From NCBI RefSeq assembly GCF_027244095.1, contig NC_069657.1, positions 392,688,943 to 392,752,942 on the forward strand: a stretch of DNA of 64,000 nucleotides. Reading direction: 5' to 3'. How positions within the stretch are numbered: the first letter of the stretch is position 1; each line of letters starts with the position of its first letter. This DNA is from Hemicordylus capensis. Its lineage: Eukaryota > Chordata > Lepidosauria > Squamata > Cordylidae. The translations under genes were made by a program, and so were the position numbers. The notes below the pieces were generated by a model, which saw nothing but the letters and a program-made list of their open reading frames with translations, did not search any database and was not told where the DNA came from. Shown here piece after piece: positions 1 to 14,439 of the stretch.

Positions 1-389
1 TAATATATTTTTCAACAAAAAGCTCTCAAAGCAGTTTACACAGAATAATAACAATGATGAGAATGAGAATTTTCTTTGGATACCACCCATTCTGTGGACA
101 ATTAAAACAAGAGATGTGCAAAATTTAGGCGAGCTTCATATTCTAGGCATGGCACTAGAAGCCCGACAGTTCTGCACAGATTTCTTACAGATATGCATTT
201 CTTAAGGATTTCAGGTTTTACTCTATATTTGTGTTGTGAGTGTGGAAGATGAATATTGATTAAACATTTACTGTAAAGCTTAACAAGATACAAAGCATTG
301 CTTTAACCATAAATGCCCCCACCAGAGGGCTCTCATGCTACTTGAAGAAATCTTGTATATTAAATGGCATTGTTACTCTGCAATAGTAC

Positions 390-546
390 CTTTTCTGAAA
401 AGGATAGGACCAAATTCACCATGGGTTGCTTTGGATGTATTAGTCATTGATTGAAAAGTGGCTTTGTCTGCAATGGACTGCATCATCTCATCGGACAGAG
501 GAAGCTCATAAAACTCAGCAATTTGTTTCACACCTACAGAAAGATT
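390..546 (-). CDS. SULT6B1-like: SULT6B1-like exon 6
   Basis: 157 bp with a tttacag acceptor and a gtacta donor. It encodes NLSVGVKQIAEFYELPLS through GEFGPILFRK plus one base. The ending FRKG leads into the RKGxxGDWKN motif, whose remainder must be in the next exon left of the window. Bases 1-389 contain no candidate for that exon. Confidence 0.92.
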
Positions 547-1834
547 CTGTAAAATAAAAATGCAGTAAAGTTGGTTATGATTCCATAAATATCTTGGATG
601 CTTTATCTACATTTTAAAAGCCTTTCTTTATACATATAGATAGGGCAGAACATAAATCAGAATAAATTAGGCCAGATAAATTCATAGGCTAGATTAATGT
701 ATTTTTATGGGGGGGTGGGAATTGTGACTGACTAAAATGTTTCCATAATTAATTGGGCAGCATATGAAAAATTATTTCTCAGATAATTTTTAATTCAAGT
801 ACTTCAGGTGGCAAACATTATTTAAAAGAACAATTTCCCCTTTTCTCACACAGGAGAGAATATCCCAATTTATATTTGCTGCAATACATGTATGTCATAT
901 ATATTTTTAAGTATGCTTTTTGTTCAAAACTATTTATGGTTTAAATCATACAGGTATAATTGACTGATTAATTACTCCCATAACAAGTCTCAAAAAATGT
1001 GTGTAGCATAATTTCTAAGAAAGCTCACTTCTTTCAGATCTTCAAATGTGAGAACCATGATATTTTCTTCATCCATATGTTTGTCCCAAGCAAGAGCATG
1101 GTCAAAGTAGGATTTCCAACACACTGAAATAAAATGCAAACAATATATAACAAAGCCAGATAAAATTAAATGACTATGTTCATTTCAGTTTATTGCAGAA
1201 ACTCCATATAAGATTCAGTGAAAACAGAGAGTTCACATCAGTGCTCACATATTGCAGTATTGGTCCTAGACCAGGCCTGCTCAACTTAGGCCCCTCAGCT
1301 GTTTTTGAACTACAACTCCCATAATCCCCAGCCACAGTGGCCAATAGCCTGGGATTATGGGAATTGTAGGCCAACATCTGCAGGAGGGCCGAAGTTGAGC
1401 AGCCCTGCCCTAGACTGACTAAACACAATGTATTTTATCTTAAGTTTGCCTTCCATGAATTAAAAGCCAGAGACATAACTGTAATTGGACGTACATGTTC
1501 ATAAAACACAGGGTGCCCCTGAGAAGCGGGGCTGCCAAATGCCCCTCGCCTGTTGCCTCCTCCCCACTCACCGGCTGCCTCTACAGCAGCCACTCAAGGC
1601 CCAGTAGCTTTGCCATAATCTTAATCCCACGGTCAGGGGCGTAACTATAATAGGGCAAGGGGAGACAGTTGTCTGGGGGCCCACTGCCTTGACTGACTCC
1701 CCCAGCCACACACCCTTCAGTTGTATTCATCATGAAATGATTGGCATCATCCACAATTTACAAAAGCTTTTCAAAAATAATTTAGGATGATGATCTATTG
1801 TGGCACATAGGGGATATATATATATATATGTGTG

Positions 1835-1878
<44 letters not shown>

Positions 1879-4800
1879 CATATATAATTTTATTATGCTT
1901 TTTGTTACCACTACTCAGCCTCATTTAAGATTTCTTTACTTCATGAGCTGAGCTTCAGTGAGGGGGGCCATTTTAAAATCGTGTCTCTGGGCCCACTCCA
2001 CCTTGCTACGCCCCTGCCCACGGTGAAGCTTGCTCCTCCTCCAGGAGCTTTTCCTGTCAGCAGGCTTTACCATGGGTTTACTGTGAGTTCAAATTTGCCC
2101 CAAAACACCAACACAAAAAGTGGATTTTTTTACCCTGGACATAAATCGGGCTACGTTCCAATGTATAATGAAAAACCCAAATTGTGTGGAATGTGGCAAT
2201 TCGCCTCCCCAATAGCTTGCAAGCATTTCGATGTAAAGCTAGAAGATATGTGAATGAACAACTGCTCTTCCATGGTAAAATCGCTGTCTGGGAATGCTCC
2301 AGGACTTTCCCAGACAGCAGCTTTACCACAGGTTTGTTGTGGTTAAAAACAAAAAAACAACCCGGGTGCAAAAAATGGATTTTTTTTAACCCTGGACATA
2401 AATTGGGCTCAGCTGCAATATGCAGGGGAAATCCCAGATTGTGTATGGAGTGCTCTCTGATATATTGCACATTCTTCAGGGTAAATCTGGTCGATATGTG
2501 AACGCACACCCACCCTCCCAAAGTAAAGTGGTCGTTTGGGAAAGCTCCAGGTGGGCCGTGCAGGCAGAAGGACGGGGCAGTGCTGGGCTGCAACATAATG
2601 GAGGGGGCGGGGCAGCTCCTCTAGAGTAGGCCGCTCATGTTCTTTACATGCAGCTGCCCAATTACAGCTCTATCCCTGAAGGTATCAGCAAACACTCCCT
2701 CATACAAGCTATTTACAGAAGACATTCTTGGGACACAGCCAGTTATTTATATATTAGAATTTGTTTACCCCGCCTTTACACTTCAAGATGGGGATTTAGT
2801 TTTGCTTACTAAATACTAATTAACTTGTAGGCCCCTCAGAATCACATATGCATATGCACCATTTCCCCTATAAATACAGAGGGTTTTTTCCATGTTCGGA
2901 CCACCTTTGGGTTTGCTCAACTTTTCCATTTCCTAACAACAATTTAAGATCCTTATCTTACAGTCATTGGTACAAAATGTTTTGCGCTGGCCTCCAAAGA
3001 AAAGGCACATGCATGCAGAAGACAACTGTGCATAGCCAGAGCGTCACTTGCTGAGTTATTTTTTCATAGCAGCTCACATTGCTGAAGAGACAAGTGGCTG
3101 CGTACCAGTGAAACTGACATGTATATTACTAATCAGAAAATCAGAAGTGTTATTTATTAAGATCTTAAAGCATAGAATTAATGGCTGAAACAGATCCTTT
3201 GTGTATAAATAAAACTCTAGATTTATCTTCAGAACTAATTCTTAAACAAGAGACACACCAAAGATTATTGTGTGGAAATTTATGTATGCCAGTTTGAGTT
3301 CGCCATGACAGCATGCTCTCAAATTCATTAAAGTTCCCTCTTTGGAAAAGACACCTGCCTAGTGGGTCAGCATGAGACTCCAGTTATTCAACTAATCTCA
3401 TAATCTCCTGGAGCTTTTTCAGACAGTGACTTTACCGCACCTTTACTAATTGGGAGGGTGGATATGCGTTCACATATTAGCCAGATTTACCCCAAATTCT
3501 GTGTGATATTTCAGCGAGCACTTCACACACAGTTTGAGGTTTTCCCTCCATATTGGAACCTAGCCTGATTTATGTCCGGGGTAAAAAAATTCCTCTTTTT
3601 GTATCAGAGTATCCATTATGCCCCAAACTCGCAGTAAAGCCTCTCAGTAAACCTACAGTACAGCCTGGGGTCTGAAAAGCCTCCCAATAGGTTAGTAAAT
3701 AAGAGAGGGGAAAGATGCCAGTAGTGTCTGTGCCCTGTTCTCAAAAGCAGCCCTACTCATTCGAAATCAGTCTAAGTTTCATTTTAACATGATGAACACA
3801 CAGACACTCTGGACAAAGCCTCACATTAAGCAAACTTCGAAAACAGTGCTCAGGTTTTGAAACAAAAATATACCTTCACCACTCATGAACTTCTGAAAGA
3901 ATTCATCCCAGGAGCTGGCATTTGGAAGCACAGGATTTTTATTGTAGAAGTGGTAATAGGAGACAGCTGCATCTTTGGGGTTTCGAAAAATCACCAGTAT
4001 CTATTAACATGATAACAAGAAGTATATTGGCTTTTGGTCCAGCAATGTGAGCTATTTATATAGTGCAAGTATATCCGTGCAAGCTACAACTGGAATGTTG
4101 GAAATGTTGAACTTCCCATGCATTAAAATGGGAGGGTTTCTTCCCATCCTTCTTAAAATGTATGTGTGTTGTAGAGGCGGCCCGGGGTAGGGGGCGGATT
4201 TTTCATCTGGGGCATAGGAGGCTGCCATAAGAGGCAGTAGTGGAGTAGGCTAGATGCCTGCCTGTCCAGTAATATTTCTTATTCAGGAGACAGTTTTCTT
4301 CATTTCTAAGATCTAATTGATTGCCATATTTGAGTACAAGAAGGAATTTTCCCCATGTTGGTTTGGATACTGATCCTCAGGAAGGTGACAGGGAAGGGGG
4401 ATTGTATTCTATATGCTGTGGTTTTGCTCATGTGACAAAGATGCGGCAGGCCTCCAATCTAAGAGAACTCAATCCCAGAGGTATCTTACCTGTGCAGACA
4501 TGACAAGGAAGGAAAAATCTCAATCAACGGTTATGCCAAGGATACAATGGATCTAATTTTTGCTTTTCCATAGAAAAAGCTGTTATATTACAAGATCTAG
4601 AGAAATAACAAATTCATTGTCTACACATTTAGCTATATCAGGCAATGCTATTAGATGTCCAGGTTCTTCCTGGGAATACCAGGGTCTCCTCAAAGGATGA
4701 ACCTATGGAATCAAAACCTTATAGGGAGTCAACCCCTGAGGCAGAAGCTATCTTGGAAATCATTGGGTCTGACATGGAACAACAGGGAGCCAGAGAGACC

Positions 4801-7800
4801 TGCCTGTCAGGAAAGCCATCACCCCTGCAATAGACTTCATAGGAATCCAGGCAAACAAAATCCGAGATGCCACTTCTCCCATACCCCAGCCAGCAGAACC
4901 CCACAGTCATACCCTTTCCCCCACTTTGCTTCAGTGGGTACTGGGGGAACACAGGCCTTGGAACTTTCTTCTAAGGGAGAGTGGTTCTTGTCCCCACCAG
5001 GACCCAGAGAAAGGTTCTGGCCCCAAGTTCGTCTGGAGTTATAAAGCCATGGGAGTGCACATCTTGCAGCTCTACAGCTCAGCATGGAAAGGCCATCTCA
5101 TGAGGGGGTCTACATTAAACAGACCTGAAGTCAGGTGATACTGATAGAACCCTCAGCAGTCAGAGGAAAGGAGGGAGCCTGCTGACTACCATTTAAGCCT
5201 TGTCTTTCCTCAGATCAGTTGCTGCTTTATGATATCCGGGTTCAAAGGTTGTTGGAATTTCCTGGGGCTGATTTTTGATAAGAGATTAATTTGGCAACAG
5301 CATATTTTGTATGTGATTGACAGGCGCAGACTTAGACTAAATATGCTAAGGAATATTTCTGGCAGAATAGGGGTGGCGGCGGATAGATGGCTGTTGCGGC
5401 AGCGGTGGCGGCAGCGGCAGCGTATTTATCCAATTGGTGGTAGATTATGGTTGTCAAGCTTACTCTTTGGCATCAAGATCATTGCAACAGAGGTTAGACT
5501 CTCCTCTGACAAAAGTCTTGAGGATCATTTGTGGAGCTTTTCCCTATAGTGTTATGCAGGGAGTGGTAGTGAAGTGGCCAGGGGATTTACATTTTTGAAC
5601 ATCTTGTTATGGGACAAGCTGAGAAATCTGCAGTTTGGTCTGAGAAATCCTGTTTGATTTGTGCTGGGAGCTTAATGATCCAGTGAAGCTCACAACTGGG
5701 TGAGTCCCCTGTGTAGAGATGGTTGTGTCTTGGTTATCTAAGAACTTGCTTCAGAGCAGGGTATCCACTAAAACCCTATGTGTTCTTTCTTGGCATGGTT
5801 GTGGACTCCCCTGGAAATGGACCTGGATTGTTCAAGAAAGGAGCTTGTGGATTTGGGTACTGGATTTTAAGAGCAAGGTTCTTGAGTATTCTTTTAGGTG
5901 GGATGACTTTTGTAGAACTTACAAAACGGACTAGAAAACAGGAGATGAGGGTGGCTGCTGCATTCTGTATCTCTGAGTCATAGGCTCTCAGATGGTAGAT
6001 CTACTAGGACTGCAGAACTGATGGTCATGGTGTTGGCTTTGGAATGGGCCCAAGATATGGAGGGTAATGATATTGTCGGATTCACTATCTGGCTTATTAG
6101 TGATACAGAATGGAGGTCTGGGATATGAGTCTCTCCTAATAAATGAGATCCGAGCTTTAAATACTAAGTTGTAATTATTAGAGCTCCCGGTTAGCTCTTA
6201 CTGGATGCCAGCCCATATGGGTGTACATGGTAATGCAATGGCAGATTTAACAGCTAAGGAGGTATTGGGTCATGATACTATTGATATTAACTCTGAAATC
6301 AAGAGCTGGATTAAGTGAGAACTTAAAAGGGTTTGGCAAAAGCATTGGGAAGAGGGTATTACCAGAAGGGAGGTCTGCTCTATCTGTCCAAAACTGGAGA
6401 ACTTTCAGCTCTTCAAGCAGAGTGGCTGGACAAAATAGGTTGCCATGTTTTGCACTTTGACAGGGCATTGTGCTCTGTGGAGTAATTTATTTACAATAGG
6501 TGGGCTTGACTCTGATCTTTGTGTAACTTGTGGTCTGAGGGAAACCATAGATATGTCCTCTGGGACTCTTTGTCTTTTAGTATCTAATGGGAGATGCTAT
6601 TTACCAAATTACATGGCTTGGGGATTGGTGTTGAATTTAGAGGCTACCTTTAAGAATAGAGAGATATGGGGTTTAGTAACCAGAGTAGGGATGTGCATGG
6701 AACCGGTTCGGAGGCCTTTTATGGGCCTCCAAACTGGTTTGATCTGCAGGAGGTTCCGATGGTTTGAAGGCGGGGGGTTCCGCTTTAATGATGGGGGAGT
6801 GCGCTCTTACCCTCTCCCTCTGCTTTTCCCCTGCTGGTGCTCTGTGTTTTAAAAGTCAACCAGGGTGGCAGCGTACCTCCCTGCCGCTCTGTTGCCAGAA
6901 GCAGGTGGAAGTATCCGATGCACCTGCACGTACCAGACGTGTGTGCGGGCACGTTGTGAGCAATGGAACGGCAGGGAGGTACACTGCCACCCTGGTGGAC
7001 TTTTAAAACACGGAGCACTGGTGGGGGGGAGTGGAGGGAGGGGTAAGTGCACCCTCCCCCACCCTTAAAGCAGAAACACACACAACCCCGCCTTCGAGCC
7101 TCTCCCGCCTGGTTCCGTGCACATCCCTAAACTAGAGCACTGTGGAAATTTCTGCACAGGCCCTATGTGTACCCTGTTAACACCATCTACTGGTCATCAG
7201 TAGGTCCTTCTCCAATTATACCCCTTCATAAAACCACTGGTCTTTATAAATGATTATTATTTATTATTAAGATAAGAAGCAGAGCAGAGAGAATCAGCGT
7301 CCTTCCTTCTGCGTCGTTAACCGGAAGTCTATTATTTATTGTTTATTTATCTAACATTTGTATACTGCCCAAAACTTACGTCTCTGGGTGGTTTATTATA
7401 ATTGGAGAAGAACCTACTGATGACCATTAGGTGGTGTTCATATGGCCCTCCTTGCCCTTTCTAAGCAATACCCAATTGTCGAAAGAATATGATGATCAGT
7501 TGCTGGTTAAACAGCTCTCCAAGCTGTATTCTCCCAGCTCAGTCCCAGACCCAGTAGTCCAGCTTGTTCTGGACTCTGCTTCTGTAGACCAGCAAGTACT
7601 AGGAGACATCGCCTGTCCTGCTAGCTGGTGCCAAGCAGCCTTTTTCCTGCCTAGCAGCTCTCAAGAACTGGTCTCCCCAGCACGCCGTTCATACCTGCCT
7701 TGAGCATTCACATCTGACCCCTCCAACCATCTGGGAGCAGCCCCAGCAGTGAGTTGCTACACCACTGAACACCTGCCTTCGAGTGCAAGCAGGACACTGG

Positions 7801-10800
7801 ACAATAACAGTAATAATTAAGGTGGCCACTTACCTTCACCTTATTCTTAATAAAAGATTTTGGAATGTTATCGTAATGAAGGTGAGTAGTAAAAACACGC
7901 GGAGAAGGCTGGTTTTTCATTGCCTAGGATGAAGTCATATCAAATGATTATAAATAATTATTAATTATTGAATTAATAATAATAATTCGATTTCTATACC
8001 ATCCTTCCAAAAATGGCTCAGGGCGGTTTACAAAGAGAAATAAACATTTACTCAAAGGTGTTTATTTGTCACAAACTATATTAAACCCAGGGAATCCTCT
8101 GTTCAAATCCCCATTCAGGCATAAATCTATGACACTCATGGGGTGACTTTGGATGAATCACTGTCTCTCAGCCTAATCCACTTCGCAGAGTTGTTAGAAT
8201 AAAATGGAGAATGGGAGAAGAAGCATATTGCACATTAATTCAATGACTTATTTTTCACAAACCCTGTTAAGCCTTTTCACAAGTTTTTCTGCAGCAGCGG
8301 AAGACATGGCTTGGCTATAACCCAACATATTCTAAAGCAGGGGTAGGGAACATGTGGCTCTTCAGATGTTGTTGAACTACAACTCCTATCACCCTCTGCT
8401 AAAACTTATTACAGCTGAGGATGATGGGAGTTGTAGTTCAGCAGCCCTTGGAGAGCCACACATTGCCTTCCTCTGTATAAAGGCTGCGTTCTCACTATCA
8501 CAACAATCCTGGTCAACAGGTTAACCAGGACTGCTGAGCCCTGTGGAGGTGGCTGTGAAAACATTGATTTCATGAGCAATCGTGGTCAAACCGCTGTTGT
8601 TATTCAGGACCAGATCCTGGTTAACTCTTTAACCAAGATCGCCTTGGTTAAGCCAAACAGCCAAAGTTTGTTTCTAATGTAATGTTATACAACCACATAC
8701 CGTACTCGAAAAGTGCCTTATTTCTGTGTGGTACACTTTAAAATAACATTTATTTAAAATATTTCTGTAGCACCCAAAACTTGTGCCTCCGACCATTTAA
8801 ACACTGACCATTTGCTAGACAACCTTTATGAGTTCATGCTGACCTGAATGTCTTCTGGCCCTTTAAATTCAAGCATTTGGAAGCCCTCTGGTGGTGGTAA
8901 GTCCTTGTTACACGCATCTACCATTTCATTTACAATATGTAGCATCCAGTTAGTACCTGCAACATCAAAGTTAATGAGCCACATAGTGATTTCAGAGTCA
9001 TAAGACACACAATCCAGAGCACAGTACTTAAATCAGTAAAGTATAAACTTGCCTAATTGTGCTGGACTGTGTCCATAAACTATTATCTAGCATTTACTTT
9101 TCAAATGTTAGTATTCATCAGCAAGTCATAGGTCATTATCCCAACAGTTTCCCTATCAGCAGTATTCTGCCAAACATAAGGTGGCCAATACTCCAGATGA
9201 ACAGATATATACAATATCTCTAAAATATTTTCTATATTTTAGAACAGTAAAATATAGATTTTACTATAGATATAAATATAGATATTTATAGATATCTATA
9301 GATATTATAAATATAGAAATATAGATATCCTTTGCAGATTCTAAGGCCTCACTAAGGAGATAAATCTATGTATGGACTGCATCATCCACGTGTATGGAAT
9401 TAGATTTATATCCTTTGCTCATATATTAGATCTCATAGGCCTGTGCCCTTCTGAATTTGACCTAAAGGCAGAATTCCTAGATGGCCTGAACATAGGAAGC
9501 TACCTAATACTAAGCTAGATGGACCAATTCAGTATAATCTACTCTAGTGGCAGCAGCTTTCCAGGGTTTCAGACAATGTTATTTCTCAGTTCCAGCTGGA
9601 GATACTGGGATATCTGGGATGGAACTTGCGACCTGCTACTGAGCTGCAGCCAATCCTCATTTTCTCTTGGCCAGGAAAAAGCCTACAGGCTGATGAATTT
9701 GGAGGTTCTATCTACTGAAAATGTATTTATTTTTATTTATTTATATTTTTATAGCACCTGATATATACATCTCTAAGCAGTGTACAAAATTTAAAACAAT
9801 GTAAAAGTCACAGATTAAAATCCACAAAACATAATAAAAACAATAGCATAAAACAGTTATTAAAATTAATTCTAATTAAAAGCTTGCAAGAACGGGTGAG
9901 TCTTCTTGAAAACAAACAGAGAAGAAGATGCTCTTATTTCAGTGGGGACTGGGGAGCATATTCCAAAGCCCTGGGGCAGCCACAGAGAAAGCCTGGTCCC
10001 GGGTTGCCACCAGAACTGTAACCAGACCTCTCTAGAAGATCGTAACAGGTGGCAGGGTTCACGACAATAAGTCGCTCTCTTAAAAACCCTGGGCCCAAGC
10101 TGTTAAGGGCTTTATAGGTGATAACCAACACTTTGTATTTTGCCTAGAAACATATCGGCAGCCAGTGCAGTTCTTTTAAAATCGGTGTTATGTGATCCCT
10201 TTCTGTTTTCCACTAGAGGACTAATCTGGCTGCCGCATTCTGTACCAATTCCAGTTTCCAGACTACGTACAAAGGCAGCCCTACATAGAGTGCACGACAG
10301 TAGTAAAACCTGGAGGTTACCAGCATATGTACCACTGTTTTAAGGTCATTTACCTCGATAAATGGATATAGCTAATGTATAAGTCCTAGTCTCTGTGTGT
10401 GTTATTTGCCAGGGCTAGCATTTGCCAGGGCTCGCAAACTCCTGTGTTTTTATTTGTCCCTGCCTGGAGGGGGTGGAGTCAACTAGGGCTGTGGGAGGCC
10501 CCGCATTCCTTTGAGCCACATCCTGTGTCTTAGTTTGAAGCCTACTCTCTAAGAGGTGAAGGCCTGAGAGCATAGCGAACAGGGATAGTAAAGAGGGCAT
10601 TGGAATTTTGCGGGAGTTTAGCGGGAAGTGTGCAGGGGAGCCTGGAACAAGCCCCTGTGATGTGGAGAAAAGGTAAGTACAAATCCCTTCCTCATATAAT
10701 TACTGATCTCTCCCTCATATTCTTGAGAAAGGCTGTTTGGACAGTTAAATAGCTGACCATTACAGCTGAGACCTATCCTTCTAATAAACTCTCTCTAAAT

Positions 10801-13800
10801 ACTGTAAACAGCAAACAAAACCAGTATGAAGATAGAAAGTCAGCAGGGGAGGGGGCACATCCCAGTGTGTTGCACAGAGTGCCACATGTATGACTATTTG
10901 CTCCATGGGCAGATGTCATGGGTGTGTGCTCGGTGCAAGGAGCTCCTGGCTCTCAGGAAACAAGTTCGTTCCCTCGAGATCAAAGTGGCGAATCTGGAGA
11001 AGCTCAGAGAGGCAGAGAGATATGCGGATGAGACCTTCAGGGATGTGGTAGAGGCATCCCACTCCAAGGCTGGTGGCTCCTCTGCTGTCAGGGAGAATGA
11101 AGGTCTCAGGGAAGGAGGACATCAGTCTGAGGAAGAGGGAAATGCTCCTTTAGATGGGACCCCTTCCACGGATGATGAGCCCATATCCCCTCGCACAGGG
11201 GATACTCCTCTGGGCGTGGGGGCCTCCTTGTAGTGGGTGATTCGATCATTAGAGGTATAGAGAGATGGATTTGTGACCAGGGTGTTGACCGCATGGTGAC
11301 TTGCCTGCCTGGTGTGAAGGTTGTGGACATCGCCCAGCGTCTAGATAGGCTGTTAGGCAGTGCTGGGGAGGAGACAGCTGTTGTGGTGCACATTGGCATC
11401 AACAATGTGGGGAAATGTAGTCGGGAGGTCCTGGAAGCCAAATTTAGGCTGGTAGGTAGCGTATTGAAGTCCATTTCTCAGAAATGCTACCTGTTCCACA
11501 TGTAGGTACAGCGAGACAGGCAGAGCTGATGGGTTTCAATGCATGGATGAGACATTGGTGCCGGGAGGAGGGGTTTAGATTTGTTAGGCACTGGGATACA
11601 TTTTGGGGCAAGTAAGGCCTGTACAAAAGGGATGGGCTGCACTTGAACCAAGCTGGAACTAGACTTCTGGGTCTTAAAAAAAATGTTGGTGAGCAGCTTT
11701 TAAAATGATGTCTGGTGGATTGCTGACAGAAACTCGGTGGTATCTGGTTCATCAAGCAAAATTCCCTAAGATGTGAGGGTGCAAATATTTCAGATAAACC
11801 AGAAGAGGACAGAGTAGAACCAGGAGAAGAGCAGATGGAAACACATGACAGCTGGTCAAAAAGGTCAAGTGACAGTAAGGGAGATTGTACACGCCAGGTA
11901 AAAGACTTGGCATCTTGTTCCTTCCATGGGTTGAATATGTTGGATCATCCTTTCAGCAGGAGTCCTCATATAGACAGAACAATCGGGGCCCAAGCATTGA
12001 GTGGAACAGGGAGGCATACACTTTACGCAGGATTCAGCCCAGGCTGCAACCCTATTACCATGCGGGGGATGGGACTCTAAGGTTAAATTGTAGGTCATAT
12101 TTGAGGATATTTATGGATTTGGAAAGTTATATTGTAACTAATGGGATCTCTGCTCTGAGATTTGCTGCAGCCAATCAGAGCAGAAGCAACATTCAAAGGT
12201 AGGTAGTCTTTATTACGGTCTTTGACCAGCCAAGCAAACAGAGAAACAATTCAAACATATATCTACAAACTCTCTGTAGGATTACCTAGTATAATAAGTG
12301 CTAAAAGTAAATACTATAATAATAATAAAACTATAAACTAAAGCAACATTCTGAACAGTGAGTTGTTGGCCAATCCAGGGCCCTTCTGCAGAACAGAGTG
12401 AATATACTACTGCAGTTAATTCTAGGACTTGTTTGAGAGACAGAGGGATTTATGCTTCCCTATGTCTCCAGGCTAAGTAAGTCCCATTGTAACGACTCTC
12501 TTATTGCAGTGGTCCCAGCTGACTAGGCTTGGACAGGGAACCATCTTGTTTGTTGATTGTTGATGTAAACTGCTCTGAGAATATTGTAGAAAAGCAGTAT
12601 ATAAATAATGTAGTAGTAATAATGCTCCCTCAGTACCAAGTTCCAAAGTCCTTTGTGCATATAGATCAGGCCTGCAAAAGCCCATGGTCCGGATCTGGCC
12701 TGCGGGCACATTTTTCCTGGCCCGCGATGGAGCCAGCTGGCCCCGGTGAGTAAGCGGGCGAAGGGGCCGCAGGAGTGGGGATGCGAAGGTACAGTACTGT
12801 GTGAGACGGGGGCAGGGGCATGGGTGCTGTGCCACCAGCTGGCTCCCCGCTGCCTAAGTCCTAAGTCCCTCTGCTACTCTTGGGGTCAGGAGCTGGCCCT
12901 GGCAATTGGGCAGGGGAAAGGAGGGCAGATGTGGTGGTGAGGATGAGCTGCTGTGGGACCGGGGGTGGGTATGTCACTGCCTTGTTGTCCCCCCCTCACC
13001 ACCTCTCTGCTGCTGTCAGGGCTGGGAGCTTTCAAGGAATGAGGGTGCACTTGATGAAGAGATGGGGTGCATGTGCGCACTCATTCCCATCAGGCTCCCA
13101 GCCCCAATAGCAGCAGGGGGGTTTGGGAGCTGGGGGAGTGGGGGGGGGAAGCAAGCCAGTGAGGCAGTGGTGCATCCATCCCTGCAGGGATGTAGGGAGT
13201 TTGGCTGGGGCTGGAGGACAAAGTTCACTGGCAGCTCCCCCATCCTCTAGCCTTTACCATTGCATGTGCAAAGCACACGCCCACCTCAAGCCATGCGCCC
13301 CGCATCTGACATCAGATGCAAGGGGCAGAGCCAATGCCAAGGACAGGGCCTGTCAGCCCCGGCAGAGCTTCCCTTTCCCAGTCAGCGATTCCATGAACTA
13401 CTGACTGGGGAAGGGGAAATCTGACAGGTTTGATAGGCATAGCTATAATTGAATGAGGGAGGACAAGTGTCCCTGGGCCCATGAGCCCTCCCCTGCTGAC
13501 TGGGAAACATTCTGCTCTTCCCTTTCCCTGAGACAGTGCTGACTCCTGATCAGGGTGTGGGGAGCATGTGACATTATTTACATAGAACTGAGAGAAAGGG
13601 CATGCTGAGGATATTTTGTTTTCACCATGTCCATGTAATGTTTCTGCAGCAAAGACAAGGTGGGGGCAGGGAGAAGAAGGTGACAGATTGCCTGGGGACC
13701 CAGGGGCCTGTCTTCACCCATTGTTCTGGGGCCCACTTCAACCTTGCTACACAGCTGCTTTTAGGCACCAGGTAAAAGCTGTTTAGCTACCTTAAGCGGT

Positions 13801-14403
13801 GCAGCGGGGAAATGCTTGACTAACAAGCAAAAGGTTGCTGATTCGAATCCCAGCTGGTACTATATCGGGCAGCAGCAATATAGGAAGGTGCTGAAAGGCA
13901 TCATCTCACACTGCATGGGAGGAGACAATGGTAACCCCCTCCTGTATTCTACCAAAGAAAACCACAGGGCTTTGTGGGCACCAGGAGTTGAAATCAACTT
14001 GACAGCACACTTTAAAAGCTGTTTTATTTGCTCACTCGTTCTGCAGAATAGACGTGTGTTGCTTAGGCAGATGCTTCAGATTTCAGTTGTCATAGGAACA
14101 TAGGAAACTGCCACATACTGAGTCAGACCATAGGTCCATCTAGCTCAGTATTGTCTTCACAGACTGGCAGCAGCTTCTCCAAGGTTGCAGGCAGGAATCT
14201 CTTTCAGCCCTATCTTGGAGAAGCCAGGGAGGGAACTTGAAACCTTCTGCTCTTCCCAGAGCGGCTTCATCCCCTGAGGGGAATATCTTGCAGTGCTCAC
14301 ACATCAAGTCTCCCATTCATATGCAACCAGGGCAGACCCTGCTTAGCTATGGAGACAAGTCATGCTTGCTACCACAAGAACAGCTCTCCTTTTGTCTTAA
14401 TTG

Positions 14404-14439
<36 letters not shown>

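Noticed and set aside
6764-7081. Mirror-image ORFs on both strands
   Set aside because: Produced by the inner palindrome of a hAT element.
12473-13404. Cluster of ORFs in GC-rich DNA
   Set aside because: No family resemblance; frames overlap on both strands.
13785-13860. tRNA-like sequence with a B box
   Set aside because: It is the head of a Sauria SINE; a mature tRNA cloverleaf is not formed.
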